This document shows, piece after piece, positions 47,079-56,107 of a DNA stretch of 64,000 nt (position 1 is its first letter; each line of letters opens with the position of its first letter). Source of the stretch: PVC group bacterium (GTDB lineage Bacteria > Verrucomicrobiota > Kiritimatiellia > CAIKKV01 > CAITUY01); the NCBI GenBank assembly GCA_945870225.1, contig CAMBRF010000002.1:112928-176927 (forward strand), read 5' to 3'. A program made the position numbers and the translations under genes. The notes beneath the pieces were generated by a model, which saw only the letters and a list, made by a program, of their open reading frames with translations, had not been told where the DNA came from and ran no database searches.

Positions 47079-47621
47079 ATGCTATCGGAAAAGAATACCG
47101 TTTTGGTCATCATCGATGTGCAGGGGCTCCTCGTGCAGGTCATGCACGAACGCCAGGATCTGGTGACCCATCTGCAGAAGCTGATCAAGGGGATTCAGGC
47201 CATTGGCATCCCGATCTTGTGGCTGGAGCAAAACCCCACGCGCATGGGCGAGACCGCGCCTGAAATCCGGGTCCTGCTGAGCGGTCATCAATCCGTCCTC
47301 GAAAAGATGTCGTTCAGTTGCTGTGGCGAACCGAAGTTTATGCAGAATATCGAGGCGCTGGGCCGCCAGCAGATCATTCTGGCGGGCATCGAGACGCATG
47401 TCTGCGTCTACCAGACGGCCGCCGACCTGCTCGCCCGGGGGTTCGAAGTGCAGATTGCCGCCGATGCCGTTTCCTCCCGCCGCGCCTTCGACAAAACCGT
47501 CGGCCTCGACCGGATGCGCGCCGCCGGGGCACGGATTGCCTGCGTGGAAATGATCCTTTTCGAATTGCTCCGCAACGCGGACCATCCCGCCTTCAAGAGC
47601 GTTCACAAGGTCATCAAGTAG
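47079..47621 (+). CDS. isochorismatase-like cysteine hydrolase
   Basis: A 180-residue alpha/beta hydrolase of the isochorismatase-like (YcaC) group. The catalytic triad is visible: Asp13 in VIIDVQG, Lys76 in LEKMSFSCC and the nucleophile Cys109 in GIETHVCVYQTAADL, with the usual cis-peptide-forming segment before it. ATG at 47079 is preceded by AAGGGAGG. The true substrate (amide or ester) is not predictable from these motifs. The gene is divergent from ychF and convergent with parC. Confidence 0.93.
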   Translation: MLSEKNTVLVIIDVQGLLVQVMHERQDLVTHLQKLIKGIQAIGIPILWLEQNPTRMGETAPEIRVLLSGHQSVLEKMSFSCCGEPKFMQNIEALGRQQIILAGIETHVCVYQTAADLLARGFEVQIAADAVSSRRAFDKTVGLDRMRAAGARIACVEMILFELLRNADHPAFKSVHKVIK

Positions 47622-47633
47622 GAACCTGCGCTC

Positions 47634-49697
47634 CTAAAAATCCATATACGTGCCTCTCGGCCCCGTCAGCGCATCGTCCCATTTCTTCGGCTTGGCCGAT
47701 CCAATGAAAGCGATTTTCTTGGATGACATCAGGGAGGGCTTGCCGTCCCGCTCGCGAACGGGCAGCCGCGTGGTGTCGAATTCCTGCTGCTTGATGGCCG
47801 CCGTCTCGGGCACATCGTATTGAACATACAGGACCGGGACATCCTCGTCGGAAAAAAACAGGATCTGGGAACCCTTGGGAATGCAGCGGTACTCACGGTT
47901 GGTCACCAGCCCTCCCGCAATTTTCCGGATCCGGGTAAAGCCCTCCTCGTTGTACACCACCGTCATCACCTTCTCCCGGTCAATGACCGCACAGTGGATC
48001 AGCGAGGCATCCACGAACAGCTTCTCCGGCGGGGCGATCATCTTGTACCGGCCATCCCGCCACACCAGCAGCAGTTTATCCAGGGAGGAGCACTGCAGCA
48101 CCGGCTTGCCGCTGACCTTGTGGCCCAGATAACCCTTTTCGAGATCCCGACTGACCGTCAGCTCGGAGGCCGTCAGTTCCCTCACCGCCACGCTTTCAAA
48201 CCGCGTGATCTGTGTTTTTCTCGGAAAATCGGACCCGTACTTCTTCTGGACAGTCCGCAGGTATCGGACGGCATACCCCACCAGATTCGCCAGATTCTCC
48301 CGCGATTCTGCCAGTTCGGCCCGCAGCTTCTCCATCTCCTGCTGGTTTTTCTCGACGTCGAACAACGAGATGCGCCGGATGGGAATCCCCAGCAGCATGT
48401 CAAGGTCGCCATGCGTAACCTCGTGCTGAAGCTGGCCCAGGAAAGGTTGCAGTCCGGCACGCACAACCGCCTCCACCTCATCCGGCGAACGGCACGCCTC
48501 GATGGGTTTATACAGGCGGTTTTCAACGAAGATCTGGGCCAGCGTCTTGCGATGCAGGTCCTCGGTCAATTGTTTCTGCTGCACCTTGAGTTTGCGCTTG
48601 AGCAGATCCAGAAGCCGGTCCGTGTTGTGCTGCAGCACCTCCCCGACATCCATCTCCACCGGCCGGTTGTCACGGATCACCACGATGCGGCTGGCGACCT
48701 GAACCTCGCACTGGGTGAAGGCGTAGAGCGCCTCGACGGCGCGGGCGGGATCCTGCTCGGCCTGAAGCTGGATCTCGATCTCGACCGCCCCGGCCGTGAA
48801 ATCGCTGATGCTTCGCAACTTGATCTTGCCCTTGCGCGCCGCTTCCTCGATGGAGGCAATCAGGGAGTCCGTGGTGGCCCCGAAGGGCACCTCGCGAATC
48901 ACCAGCGTCTGCGGGTCCCGCGTCTCGATCAGGGCCCGCACCCTCACAAAACCCTTCCCGTTGTCGTAGGCGGACGGATCCATCAGGCCGCCCTGCACGA
49001 AATCCGGGACCACCTCGAGTTTCTTCTTCTGCAGGATCGCCACCTGGGCTTCCAGCAACTCGGAAAAGTTGTGCGGCAGGATCCGCGTGGCGATTCCCAC
49101 GGCGATCCCCTCCGCGCCCAGCATCAACAGGAGAGGAATGCGGGCGGGCAGCACCACCGGCTCCTCCTTGCGCCCGTCATAGGTGGGCACGTAATCCGTG
49201 AGGTCATCATTGAAAATCTCGTCACGGGCCAACGGGGTAAGCCGGCATTCGATATACCGGGAGGCCGCCGCCGGATCACCGGTGAGCACATTCCCGAAAT
49301 TACCCTGTCCCTCGATCAGGTAGCGCTTGTTGGCCAGCGTCACCAGCGCATCGCCGATGGAGGCGTCACCATGGGGATGGAACTGCATGCTGTAGCCGAC
49401 GATGTTGGCGACCTTGATGAACTTGCCGTCATCGTTCTCGTGAAGGGAATGGAGAATCCGGCGCTGAACAGGCTTGAGACCGTCGGCCACGTCGGGAATC
49501 GCGCGGTCCCGGATCACGTACGACGCATACTGGATGAAGTTGCTGTCCACCAGGCGCTTCAGCGGACCATCACTCACGGCGGCAATGTCACGGGTGACCT
49601 CCGGCAGCAACCCCTCCCGGGCGGAAGTCTCCGCTTCCGGCGGAGTGCCCGGAGCCAACAGGTCATCCCCTCCGAAAAGTTCCGGTTGATCGCTCAT
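47634..49697 (-). CDS. parC: DNA topoisomerase IV subunit A-like (GyrA/ParC family)
   Basis: A 687-residue type IIA topoisomerase A chain. The breakage-reunion domain includes PDVADGLKPVQRRILHSLHE, HPHGDASIGDALVTLA and the active-site tyrosine in ASRYIECRLTPLA. A coiled-coil stretch lies near residues 375-470. The C-terminal part is short and lacks the six GyrA-box blades, so the enzyme is a decatenase (ParC-like) more likely than a gyrase. Its start overlaps the parE stop (ATGA), so the two subunits are made together. Confidence 0.92.
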   Translation of the reverse strand: MSDQPELFGGDDLLAPGTPPEAETSAREGLLPEVTRDIAAVSDGPLKRLVDSNFIQYASYVIRDRAIPDVADGLKPVQRRILHSLHENDDGKFIKVANIVGYSMQFHPHGDASIGDALVTLANKRYLIEGQGNFGNVLTGDPAAASRYIECRLTPLARDEIFNDDLTDYVPTYDGRKEEPVVLPARIPLLLMLGAEGIAVGIATRILPHNFSELLEAQVAILQKKKLEVVPDFVQGGLMDPSAYDNGKGFVRVRALIETRDPQTLVIREVPFGATTDSLIASIEEAARKGKIKLRSISDFTAGAVEIEIQLQAEQDPARAVEALYAFTQCEVQVASRIVVIRDNRPVEMDVGEVLQHNTDRLLDLLKRKLKVQQKQLTEDLHRKTLAQIFVENRLYKPIEACRSPDEVEAVVRAGLQPFLGQLQHEVTHGDLDMLLGIPIRRISLFDVEKNQQEMEKLRAELAESRENLANLVGYAVRYLRTVQKKYGSDFPRKTQITRFESVAVRELTASELTVSRDLEKGYLGHKVSGKPVLQCSSLDKLLLVWRDGRYKMIAPPEKLFVDASLIHCAVIDREKVMTVVYNEEGFTRIRKIAGGLVTNREYRCIPKGSQILFFSDEDVPVLYVQYDVPETAAIKQQEFDTTRLPVRERDGKPSLMSSKKIAFIGSAKPKKWDDALTGPRGTYMDF

Positions 49698-51511
49698 GAC
49701 CCCGGCTCCACCACAAGGTTGTTCATGATGTAACGGCGCCGTTCCGGTGTGTTGCGGCCCATGTAGAAGCCCAGAATGGCCGGCACACTATGGCGATTGA
49801 CCACCTGGACCGGCGTCAACCGCAGGGTCGGCCCGATGAAATGCTTGAACTCGCCCGGCGAAATCTCACCCAGCCCCTTGAACCGCGTCACCTCGGCCGC
49901 ACGGCCGATATCCTTCATCGCCGCATCGCGTTCGCTTTCGGAGTAGCAGTAGACGGTGCGCTTGGTGTTCCGCACGCGGAAGAGAGGGGTTTCCAGAATG
50001 AAGACATGCTCCTCGTGCACGATCGGCTCGAAAAAGCGCAGGAAAAAGGTGAGCAGCAGATTGCGGATGTGCAACCCGTCCACATCGGCATCGGTCGCCA
50101 GAATCACCTTGTTGTAACGCAGCCGCTCGTTCGATTCCTCAATGTCCAGGCTGCGCATCAGGTTGTAAAGCTCTTCGTTCTTGTACATCACGTCGCGGTT
50201 CAGGTCACAGACGTTCAGCGGTTTACCCCGCAGCGTGAAGATCGCCTGGGTATTGACATCGCGGCAGCTCACAATCGAACCTGACGCCGACTGCCCCTCG
50301 GTGATGAACAGCATGGACTCCGCACCGGCACCCGTCTTCTTGTCGTAATGGATCTTACAGTCTTTGAGCTGGGGAACCCGGATGGAGGTGGCCCGCGACC
50401 GCTCGCGGGCCATTTTCTTGATGGACTGCAGTTCCTTGCGCAGCTTAACCGTCTCCTCCATCTTCAGGAGCGCCTTCTCCGCCGCCTTGGGATGGCGATG
50501 CAACAGGTCCACCACAATCTCCCGCACCTGCTGCACCAGCTCGCTGCGCAACTCCGTATTGCCCAGCTTGTTCTTGGTCTGGGACTCGAAGATCGGATCC
50601 TTGAGCCGGATGGCCACGGCACCCGCCATGCCCTCCCGGACATCATCCCCCTCGAACTTGCCCTTGGAATACTCGTTGAACGCCTTGACCAGCCCTTCCC
50701 GGAAGGCGCTCAGGTGCGTGCCTCCATCACTGGTGAACTGGCCGTTCACAAACGAAAAGAAGGTTTCGTCAAACCGGTTCGTGTGGGTGATGGCCAGTTC
50801 AATGGTCTTGGAGCGATGATGAAGAACCGGGTAGAGCGCCTCGTCACTCACCTCCTCCTCGATCAGGTCCCTGAGCCCGTTCTGGGACTGATAGGCGGCG
50901 CCATCGAGTTCGATCTTCAGCCCCGCATTGAGGAACGTGTAGAGTTGCATCCGCCGCTTGAGATGCTCCGGCACGTAGGTGACGGAACCGAAGATGGCCG
51001 GGTCGGGCTCGAAACTGACCCGCGTCCCGTCCGGCTCGTCGGCCTTGCCCTTGGATTCCTTGAGCAGTTTACCCTGCTTGAATTCCGCGCCGGCCGACTC
51101 CCCGCCGCGAAAACTCTGGACGGAGAAATGTTTCGAAAGGGCGTTGACCGCCTTGGTTCCCACGCCGTTCAGGCCGACGCTGAACTGGAAGACATCGTCG
51201 TTGTATTTGGCACCCGTGTTGATGCGCGAGACGCATTCAACCACTTTCCCCAGCGGAATGCCCCGCCCGAAATCCCGCACCGTGACCCGTGCGCCCTCGA
51301 TTGTGACCACGACACGTTCGCCGAATCCCATGATGAACTCATCGATGGCATTGTCGATCACCTCCTTGATCAGGACGTAAATGCCGTCGTCATAATGCGA
51401 GCCATCCCCCACCCGTCCGATATACATCCCGGTCCGTTTGCGGATATGCTCAAGCGAGGAGAGCGTCTTGATCTTGCTCTCGTCGTAGTTATGTGTGCGG
51501 GCCGCCGTCAT
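49694..51511 (-). CDS. parE: DNA topoisomerase IV subunit B-like (GyrB/ParE family)
   Basis: A 605-residue GHKL ATPase subunit. Motifs in order: KRTGMYIGRVGDG, EVIDNAIDEFIMGFG (Bergerat N-box), VRDFGRGIPLG, GLNGVGTKAVNALS, QTKNKLGNTELRSEL, and the TOPRIM domain with FITEGQSASGSIV and ATDADVDGLHIRNL. It ends in the short ParE-type tail without the long GyrB insertion. It powers strand passage by the ParC-like partner encoded directly downstream with a four-base overlap. Confidence 0.94.
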   Translation of the reverse strand: MTAARTHNYDESKIKTLSSLEHIRKRTGMYIGRVGDGSHYDDGIYVLIKEVIDNAIDEFIMGFGERVVVTIEGARVTVRDFGRGIPLGKVVECVSRINTGAKYNDDVFQFSVGLNGVGTKAVNALSKHFSVQSFRGGESAGAEFKQGKLLKESKGKADEPDGTRVSFEPDPAIFGSVTYVPEHLKRRMQLYTFLNAGLKIELDGAAYQSQNGLRDLIEEEVSDEALYPVLHHRSKTIELAITHTNRFDETFFSFVNGQFTSDGGTHLSAFREGLVKAFNEYSKGKFEGDDVREGMAGAVAIRLKDPIFESQTKNKLGNTELRSELVQQVREIVVDLLHRHPKAAEKALLKMEETVKLRKELQSIKKMARERSRATSIRVPQLKDCKIHYDKKTGAGAESMLFITEGQSASGSIVSCRDVNTQAIFTLRGKPLNVCDLNRDVMYKNEELYNLMRSLDIEESNERLRYNKVILATDADVDGLHIRNLLLTFFLRFFEPIVHEEHVFILETPLFRVRNTKRTVYCYSESERDAAMKDIGRAAEVTRFKGLGEISPGEFKHFIGPTLRLTPVQVVNRHSVPAILGFYMGRNTPERRRYIMNNLVVEPGS

Positions 51512-51592
51512 GATTGGAAATGGGCGGGCATTTTACCGATTTAAGGCAGGAAGGAAGTAAAATAATGCAGGTCACACCCGGCGGGTAAACCG

Positions 51593-52147
51593 TCAGCGCC
51601 CACCGGAGGCCAGCCATTGGCCGGCGATTTCGAGCGGAAGCAATTTTGCCTCCAGATTCTGTCGCCGCACGGGAATCATATCCACCACATCGAACCCGCA
51701 TGTCGTCAGCAGGTGCCCCAGGCTCACGCAACAGGGCAACGAACCCCCGCCGCCACCCCCGGCAACACAGACCCCCAGCGCCGGCTTCCCCTTGATGGAC
51801 AGGCGGCCGGTCTCCTGCGTGCAGATGCGGCGCAATCGATCGCCGAACGCGCGCAGGCTCTCGCTCACGTCTGAATAATAAACCGGGGTGGCCCAAACCA
51901 GGGCATCAGCCTGCCTGACCTTTTCCACCAAATCCGCCAGGTCATCATCAATGACGCAACGGCCTTCCCTCAGGCACAGGCCCCAGCCCCCATCGTCGCA
52001 CTGGCGGCAACGCTCAAGCTTGAGAGCGGGCAGGAAGACCTGCTCGACCGTGGCCCCCGCCTTCTTCATCCCCGTCACCACCGCACCCGCCGCCCGGGCT
52101 GTCCGGCCGTCGGGATTTCGACTGCCGCAAATCACGAGTGTCTTCAT
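51593..52147 (-). CDS. flavodoxin-fold NAD(P)H-dependent FMN reductase
   Basis: A 184-residue flavoprotein. The N-terminal phosphate-binding loop is VICGSRNPDGRTARAA, and WATPVYYSDVSESLRAFGDR matches the isoalloxazine-binding segment of the iron-sulfur flavoprotein/FMN reductase group. Four cysteines in ERCRQCDDGGWGLCLREGRC suggest a metal or 4Fe-4S site, as in Isf-type proteins of anaerobes. It follows the UroD-family gene after 8 bases, so the two probably form one operon; transfer of electrons for a methyl-transfer or demethylation pathway would fit (inference). Confidence 0.85.
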   Translation of the reverse strand: MKTLVICGSRNPDGRTARAAGAVVTGMKKAGATVEQVFLPALKLERCRQCDDGGWGLCLREGRCVIDDDLADLVEKVRQADALVWATPVYYSDVSESLRAFGDRLRRICTQETGRLSIKGKPALGVCVAGGGGGGSLPCCVSLGHLLTTCGFDVVDMIPVRRQNLEAKLLPLEIAGQWLASGGR

Positions 52148-52155
52148 TGGCTTGA

Positions 52156-53232
52156 TTACCCCTGTACCGTTTTGATCATCGCGAAAATATTTTCAAGCGG
52201 CGTTCCGGCCTGAACGTTGTGGCAGGAACAACAAATGTACCCCTGCCCTCCCGCACCCAGCGTGGCCAGACAGTCGCGCGTCTCGGCCCGCACAATCTCG
52301 GGGGTGCCGAACGGCAGGACACTCTGGTTGTCCACCCCGCCATGGAAGATCACCCGGTCGCCAAACTCAGCCTTCAATTCCGCCAGATTCATACCGGGAC
52401 AGGCATGCTGGATCGGATTCAGCACATCGACGCCGCAGTCGATGATCGGCTTAAGCAGGGGCCGCGCCGCGCCGTCGGTGTGATAGAACACTTTGAGGCC
52501 ATGCGCATGGATCAGGTCGCACCAGCGTTTGAGGCGGGGCTGCAGATGCCGCTGCCAGGTCGCCGGCGACATCACGAGGCTGGTCTGGCCCGCAATATCA
52601 TCGCTGATGAAAACCAGATCGAGGGTCTGGCCCGCCCGCGCGAAAAACCGCTTCATCATCCCCGTCTGGATGCTCTCAATGCGGTCCAGCACAGCCTCCA
52701 CATAGTCCGGCTCAAGCGCCAGATCCATCATCGCCTGTTCCAGGCCGCGCATCTGGCAATAGATCTCAAAGAAGGAGACCCACGGACCGATCACCGCGAA
52801 CTCCTTCGACGCCGCGGCCGCCTGCGCCACAGCCTTGTCATAATCGAAACGCGCCACGTCGGGCCAGAACGGATAGTCATCCAGCGACGCCGGGGTATCA
52901 TACGCTTTGAGCGGGGCCTCCCCGAACTCGGCGTAGTACGAGTCGCCAGTCTGGATGCCTTTGAGCGGCACGCCCCACATGGTGCGATCACCACCCGATT
53001 CCGCGCCCGCGCCGGACTGTCCCCCGGCACGCTCGCCGCCCCCGGTCCGGTAATCCATGAAGACCCAGACGATCTTATCGAGCCCGAGGGCCCGATATAC
53101 GGCAAGGTCATCCGCGACATTAAAGTGTTGCCGCAGGGCGGCCCCGATTTCCGGTGTGTGCCACAGATCGACCGGCGCGCGGTCCGTCGGCCGGCGACTC
53201 AAGGTCGCGAGAATACGTTCTTTCGGTGTCAT
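52156..53232 (-). CDS. uroporphyrinogen decarboxylase-family (corrinoid methyltransferase-like) protein
   Basis: A 358-residue TIM-barrel protein counted from ATG 53232 (MTPKERILATLSRRPTDRAP); a GTG four codons earlier, directly after the previous stop codon, is an alternative. The segment IFHGGVDNQSVLPFGTPEIV and the C-terminal YICCSCHNVQAGTPLENIFA are typical of the MtaA/CmuA-like branch of UroD proteins, which move methyl groups between corrinoid proteins and thiols using zinc, rather than true heme-pathway HemE. Heme genes are absent nearby. A small exported protein gene precedes it and an FMN reductase gene follows. Confidence 0.85.
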   Translation of the reverse strand: MTPKERILATLSRRPTDRAPVDLWHTPEIGAALRQHFNVADDLAVYRALGLDKIVWVFMDYRTGGGERAGGQSGAGAESGGDRTMWGVPLKGIQTGDSYYAEFGEAPLKAYDTPASLDDYPFWPDVARFDYDKAVAQAAAASKEFAVIGPWVSFFEIYCQMRGLEQAMMDLALEPDYVEAVLDRIESIQTGMMKRFFARAGQTLDLVFISDDIAGQTSLVMSPATWQRHLQPRLKRWCDLIHAHGLKVFYHTDGAARPLLKPIIDCGVDVLNPIQHACPGMNLAELKAEFGDRVIFHGGVDNQSVLPFGTPEIVRAETRDCLATLGAGGQGYICCSCHNVQAGTPLENIFAMIKTVQG

Positions 53233-53244
53233 AACACGGTTCAC

Positions 53245-53646
53245 TTATGGCTTCCGCGTCTCGCTGAGCGGCGTATCGGCACGATAGACGCGCAGGCTCT
53301 TGATGAGTTCAATCCCGATCGATATGTCTCCAAAGACAGTCTCGAGTTTAATGGGCGCGAGCGTCAGGACGCCCTTCAGTTTGTCGCCATTGACCAGATC
53401 CAGGACGATATGCTCATGATCGTTCTCCACCTTGGCCAGGACAATCTCGCCCAACGGAATGTCCATTTTCGCGTAAGTGGTCTGAACGGGGAGGGAAACG
53501 AGGGCAGGTGTCCCGATGATGCGCGATCCGTCGGCAAGCTCGACCGCCACGCGAAAGCCGCGATTGGTCTCCGCCTGGCCGCCCAGAGCAACCCCCGCCA
53601 CGAACAGCCCGGCAACAACGACAAAAACATTTCTAAGTCTATTCAT
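53245..53646 (-). CDS. small exported protein of unknown function
   Basis: A 133-residue protein with a signal peptide (VFVVVAGLFVAGVALGGQA). The mature part is strand-rich: VAVELADGSRIIGTPALVSL, then IPLGEIVLAKVENDHEHIVL and LVNGDKLKGVLTLAPIKLET, two similar halves that may form a small beta barrel. I do not recognise a characterised family, though such DGSxIxG repeats recur in PVC periplasmic proteins. Its stop is directly followed by the possible GTG start of the UroD-like gene. Confidence 0.7.
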   Translation of the reverse strand: MNRLRNVFVVVAGLFVAGVALGGQAETNRGFRVAVELADGSRIIGTPALVSLPVQTTYAKMDIPLGEIVLAKVENDHEHIVLDLVNGDKLKGVLTLAPIKLETVFGDISIGIELIKSLRVYRADTPLSETRKP

Positions 53647-53988
53647 CTCCCACCCTCCTTTTCACCAGACTCTACGACCCCCTCGCCCGTTTGGCAACCC
53701 GTCATGAAAAATCATTCAGCCCCAACCGGATCCATACCGTCCCTCAGGTGGCCGAATCTGTCCATCCATGAATCCCCGCCGCGACGTGATCTCGGTCGCT
53801 CTGGGACAAAGACGGTTGCGACAAAGCGCAACCCTCCATGTAGAGTTACGGATTCCAGATTGGGAGGGCGGCCATTCCTGGCCGCCGCAGACTATTCTGC
53901 ACGAGACTCAACCGGTTAACACAGGCTTCCTTGGGTGGTCACGCTATGGTACGGTTAAGCGCGCATTCAGGTCGGTCTCAACGGGCGT
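53647..53988. other. intergenic stretch with no convincing gene
   Basis: About 340 bases with no supported gene. It includes a hairpin at 53867-53886 (GGCGGCCA / TGGCCGCC around TTCC), of a kind that recurs as dispersed palindromes in this type of genome. From about 53,930 the bases in one frame, and from 53,959 in another, resemble upstream coding sequence of the next gene, which suggests a decayed 5' end. Confidence 0.5.
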
Positions 53989-55566
53989 GTGCCCGCACCG
54001 GCAGAATGGCGACTTTACTCCGGCGATGTTTCGCCGGCTTCAATAGACCTCCGAACGATCCCTCGTGCCATGATCACTTCCACCCGTGCGCAATTGTCAA
54101 AGTGGGACGGCGCGGCGCCGCTTGTCCTTGAATTCGACCCGGCGCTCTGCCACGTCACCTTGCTGGGGCGCGTAAACGCCGACGGCCGCGTGCCATTGCC
54201 GGCGTTACTCCACTTTCCGGACCACGGAACGCTGCGCATCACCGGCCCCGGGGCGCTGGGTTACGAGGCAAGCCGGTTGGGCAAACCCTTCGTGCGCGTG
54301 ACCTTTCCGCCGGGAAATTACCGATGGGAAGACGTGTGTATTCATCCCGCCGTACCCGGCATTGAAGGCGACCGGCGTTTCGATGGTTTCCGGCGGAACT
54401 GGCTGAACATTTTTCAACTGAATCCCAAGCTCGGCGTGCTCGCCAATCATGCCGGCAGCGACAACTGTCCGTTCTGCCTCTACAAATACGCCGAGATGGC
54501 CTGTTACACTCCGCCGCTGGCCGACGGGTTGACGGCGCTTGATCTGATCCGCGCGACGCTCGACCGGTATCTCGCCGGCTTGCTGGGGTATGGGATGACC
54601 GGGTATGTGATGTTCGAGTACGGCGGCGAACCCTCCCGTGATCCGCCGGCCACGGACACCTATCCGTCACTCGTCATCAGCGCCTGTCTGCTGGGTGCCG
54701 CCGATCGGGCGTGGTTCGAGCGCAACTATGCCGGGATTCGCGGTTGGGCGGAGTTGATTTTGGCAACCGACCGGGACGGGAATGGTTTATTCGAATTCCC
54801 CTACTCCGGCAATTCCGGATCGTGGACAACCATGGGGAACGTCCGCCCGGCCAACTGGTGGGATTGTCTCGGCTTTGGACACGAGGACGCGTATGGCAAC
54901 GCGCTGGCCTACCGGGCGCTACAGAGTCTGGCCGAATTAGCCCCGCCGCCCGACGCCCGCCGGTATGCGGCGGCCGCCGCAAAAGTGCGCGCGGTGTATG
55001 GCGACGCCTTTTACAATCCCGCCACCGGCATCCTGGCCGGTTGGCGCAGTGCGGATGGGCAGTTGCACGATTACGGGTTTGTATGGCTCAACAGTCTCGC
55101 GATTCATTTCGGCCTCGTCCCGCCGGAGCGTGCGCACGCGATCATGGATCGGTTGCTGGCGAAGATGCGCGCCGTCGGCTACACGCGCTTCGACCTTGGC
55201 CTGCCCGGCAATCTCGTGGTGGTGCCGCAGGCGGATTGCACGGCCACCGACCCGCGCTGGGGCGGGGCCGATGCGTTTCAAGTTTACGAGAACGGCGGCG
55301 CAACGGCGTGTTATGCGTACTACACCCTCGCGGCGCTGTACGATCTCGGCCGCCGCGAAGAAGCGGATGCGATCCTGTTCCCGATGCTCGAATCTTTCGA
55401 ACGAGGCCTCTTTGCCGGCATCGGCGCGAACGGGATGACCAACGACTGGAAGACCTGGGACGGCACGCCCTGGGGCTACGAAGGGTTCCTCGTGGACAAT
55501 TACTACGCCTTGCTCGCGGTCCTGCGCCGGGCCGGGCAGGCTGATCCTGCGACTCCATCGCCGTAA
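53989..55566 (+). CDS. (alpha/alpha)6-barrel glycosidase-like protein, probably 5'-truncated
   Basis: An open frame of 525 codons from GTG 53989; ATG 54070 is the first ATG. Neither has a ribosome-binding site. The frame stays open upstream to a TAA at 53956 and the added codons read IQVGLNGRVPAPAEW, which looks like a continuing beta-sandwich domain, so the original start has probably been lost. Residues from about 170 on resemble glucosidase-type alpha/alpha toroids (GYVMFEYGGEPSRDPP, WWDCLGFGHEDAYGNALAYR, DWKTWDGTPWGYEGFLVDNY). Substrate unknown. It borders an island of palindromic repeats, in keeping with rearrangement. It may be a pseudogene. Confidence 0.6.
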   Translation: MPAPAEWRLYSGDVSPASIDLRTIPRAMITSTRAQLSKWDGAAPLVLEFDPALCHVTLLGRVNADGRVPLPALLHFPDHGTLRITGPGALGYEASRLGKPFVRVTFPPGNYRWEDVCIHPAVPGIEGDRRFDGFRRNWLNIFQLNPKLGVLANHAGSDNCPFCLYKYAEMACYTPPLADGLTALDLIRATLDRYLAGLLGYGMTGYVMFEYGGEPSRDPPATDTYPSLVISACLLGAADRAWFERNYAGIRGWAELILATDRDGNGLFEFPYSGNSGSWTTMGNVRPANWWDCLGFGHEDAYGNALAYRALQSLAELAPPPDARRYAAAAAKVRAVYGDAFYNPATGILAGWRSADGQLHDYGFVWLNSLAIHFGLVPPERAHAIMDRLLAKMRAVGYTRFDLGLPGNLVVVPQADCTATDPRWGGADAFQVYENGGATACYAYYTLAALYDLGRREEADAILFPMLESFERGLFAGIGANGMTNDWKTWDGTPWGYEGFLVDNYYALLAVLRRAGQADPATPSP

Positions 55567-55629
55567 CGCGAAAAGCGATGAACAACCAGTATGACACAGG
55601 TTGTTCATCTAATGCAGCCGACGAACGTG

Positions 55630-55706
55630 GTAGGGCGCGCAGTCCCTTGCGCGCCGCTTTTCGATCAACTCCGCGCGGACGGCGGCCAAGGGACTGGCCG
55701 CCCTAC
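55630..55706. repeat. 77-bp imperfect palindromic repeat, copy 1 (complete)
   Basis: Runs from GTAGGGCGCGCAGTCCC to GGGACTGGCCGCCCTAC; the two ends are inverted repeats that differ at positions where CGCG is replaced by GGCC, so each arm can also fold on itself. A second, partial copy lies at 56108-56170. Likely a dispersed REP-like genomic repeat. Confidence 0.75.
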
Positions 55707-55740
55707 CTTTGGCACTCAAAACTCATATCGCCAAGATTCA

Positions 55741-55773
55741 CCACCCGCTTCGCCCGCCTGAGGCGGACAAGCT
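55741..55773. repeat. 33-bp inverted repeat, left arm
   Basis: Begins CCACCCGCTTCGCCCGCC. Its reverse complement recurs at 56011-56043 with one mismatch (32 of 33). The arms bound a 303-bp segment containing an 88-bp palindrome. Each arm itself holds a small GCCTGAGGC-type hairpin. Confidence 0.8.
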
Positions 55774-55841
55774 TGAGACACTGAGGCGCGGAGAAGAATC
55801 CACACTGAGAATACCTCTAACTGCCCCTCGAAACCCAAAAT

Positions 55842-55929
55842 GTTGAACGAATTTCTCATAGGGCAGAGACTTTATGGAATCTGACCAGGATCGCATCAAG
55901 GCTCAAGCCCTATGAGAAATTCGTTCAAC
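55842..55929. repeat. 88-bp element with perfect 23-bp inverted repeats
   Basis: Left arm 55842-55864 begins GTTGAACGAATTTCTC; right arm 55907-55929 is its exact reverse complement; 42 bases lie between. Perfect conservation over 23 bp in a non-coding region suggests recent insertion or ongoing selection. No protein is encoded. Possible miniature mobile element. Confidence 0.8.
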
Positions 55930-56010
55930 GACTTCGCGGAGGGAGACAGGAAGAGGCCGGGGATGATGAGGTTTTCTCCGTGTTAACTTCTCTGCGACTC
56001 CTCTTCCTCC

Positions 56011-56043
56011 AGCTTGTCCGCCTTAGGCGGGCGAAGCGGGTGG
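56011..56043. repeat. 33-bp inverted repeat, right arm
   Basis: Reverse complement of the arm at 55741-55773 with one mismatch. Together they enclose 303 bp. Confidence 0.8.
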
Positions 56044-56107
56044 TAGAGATTTCTTATATTGTCGGCTCATGCTCAGAGAAGATGAAGCATTCTGATGGAT
56101 TTGTAAG

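Noticed and set aside
47820..49733. A 637-codon open frame on the plus strand
   Set aside because: Antisense to parC, whose catalytic motifs are clear; the frame is open because of GC-rich codon bias.
52219..53919. A 566-codon open frame on the plus strand
   Set aside because: Antisense to the UroD-family gene and the small exported protein; no domain visible.
55741..56043. CRISPR array
   Set aside because: The repeats are inverted, not regularly spaced direct repeats, and no cas genes are nearby.
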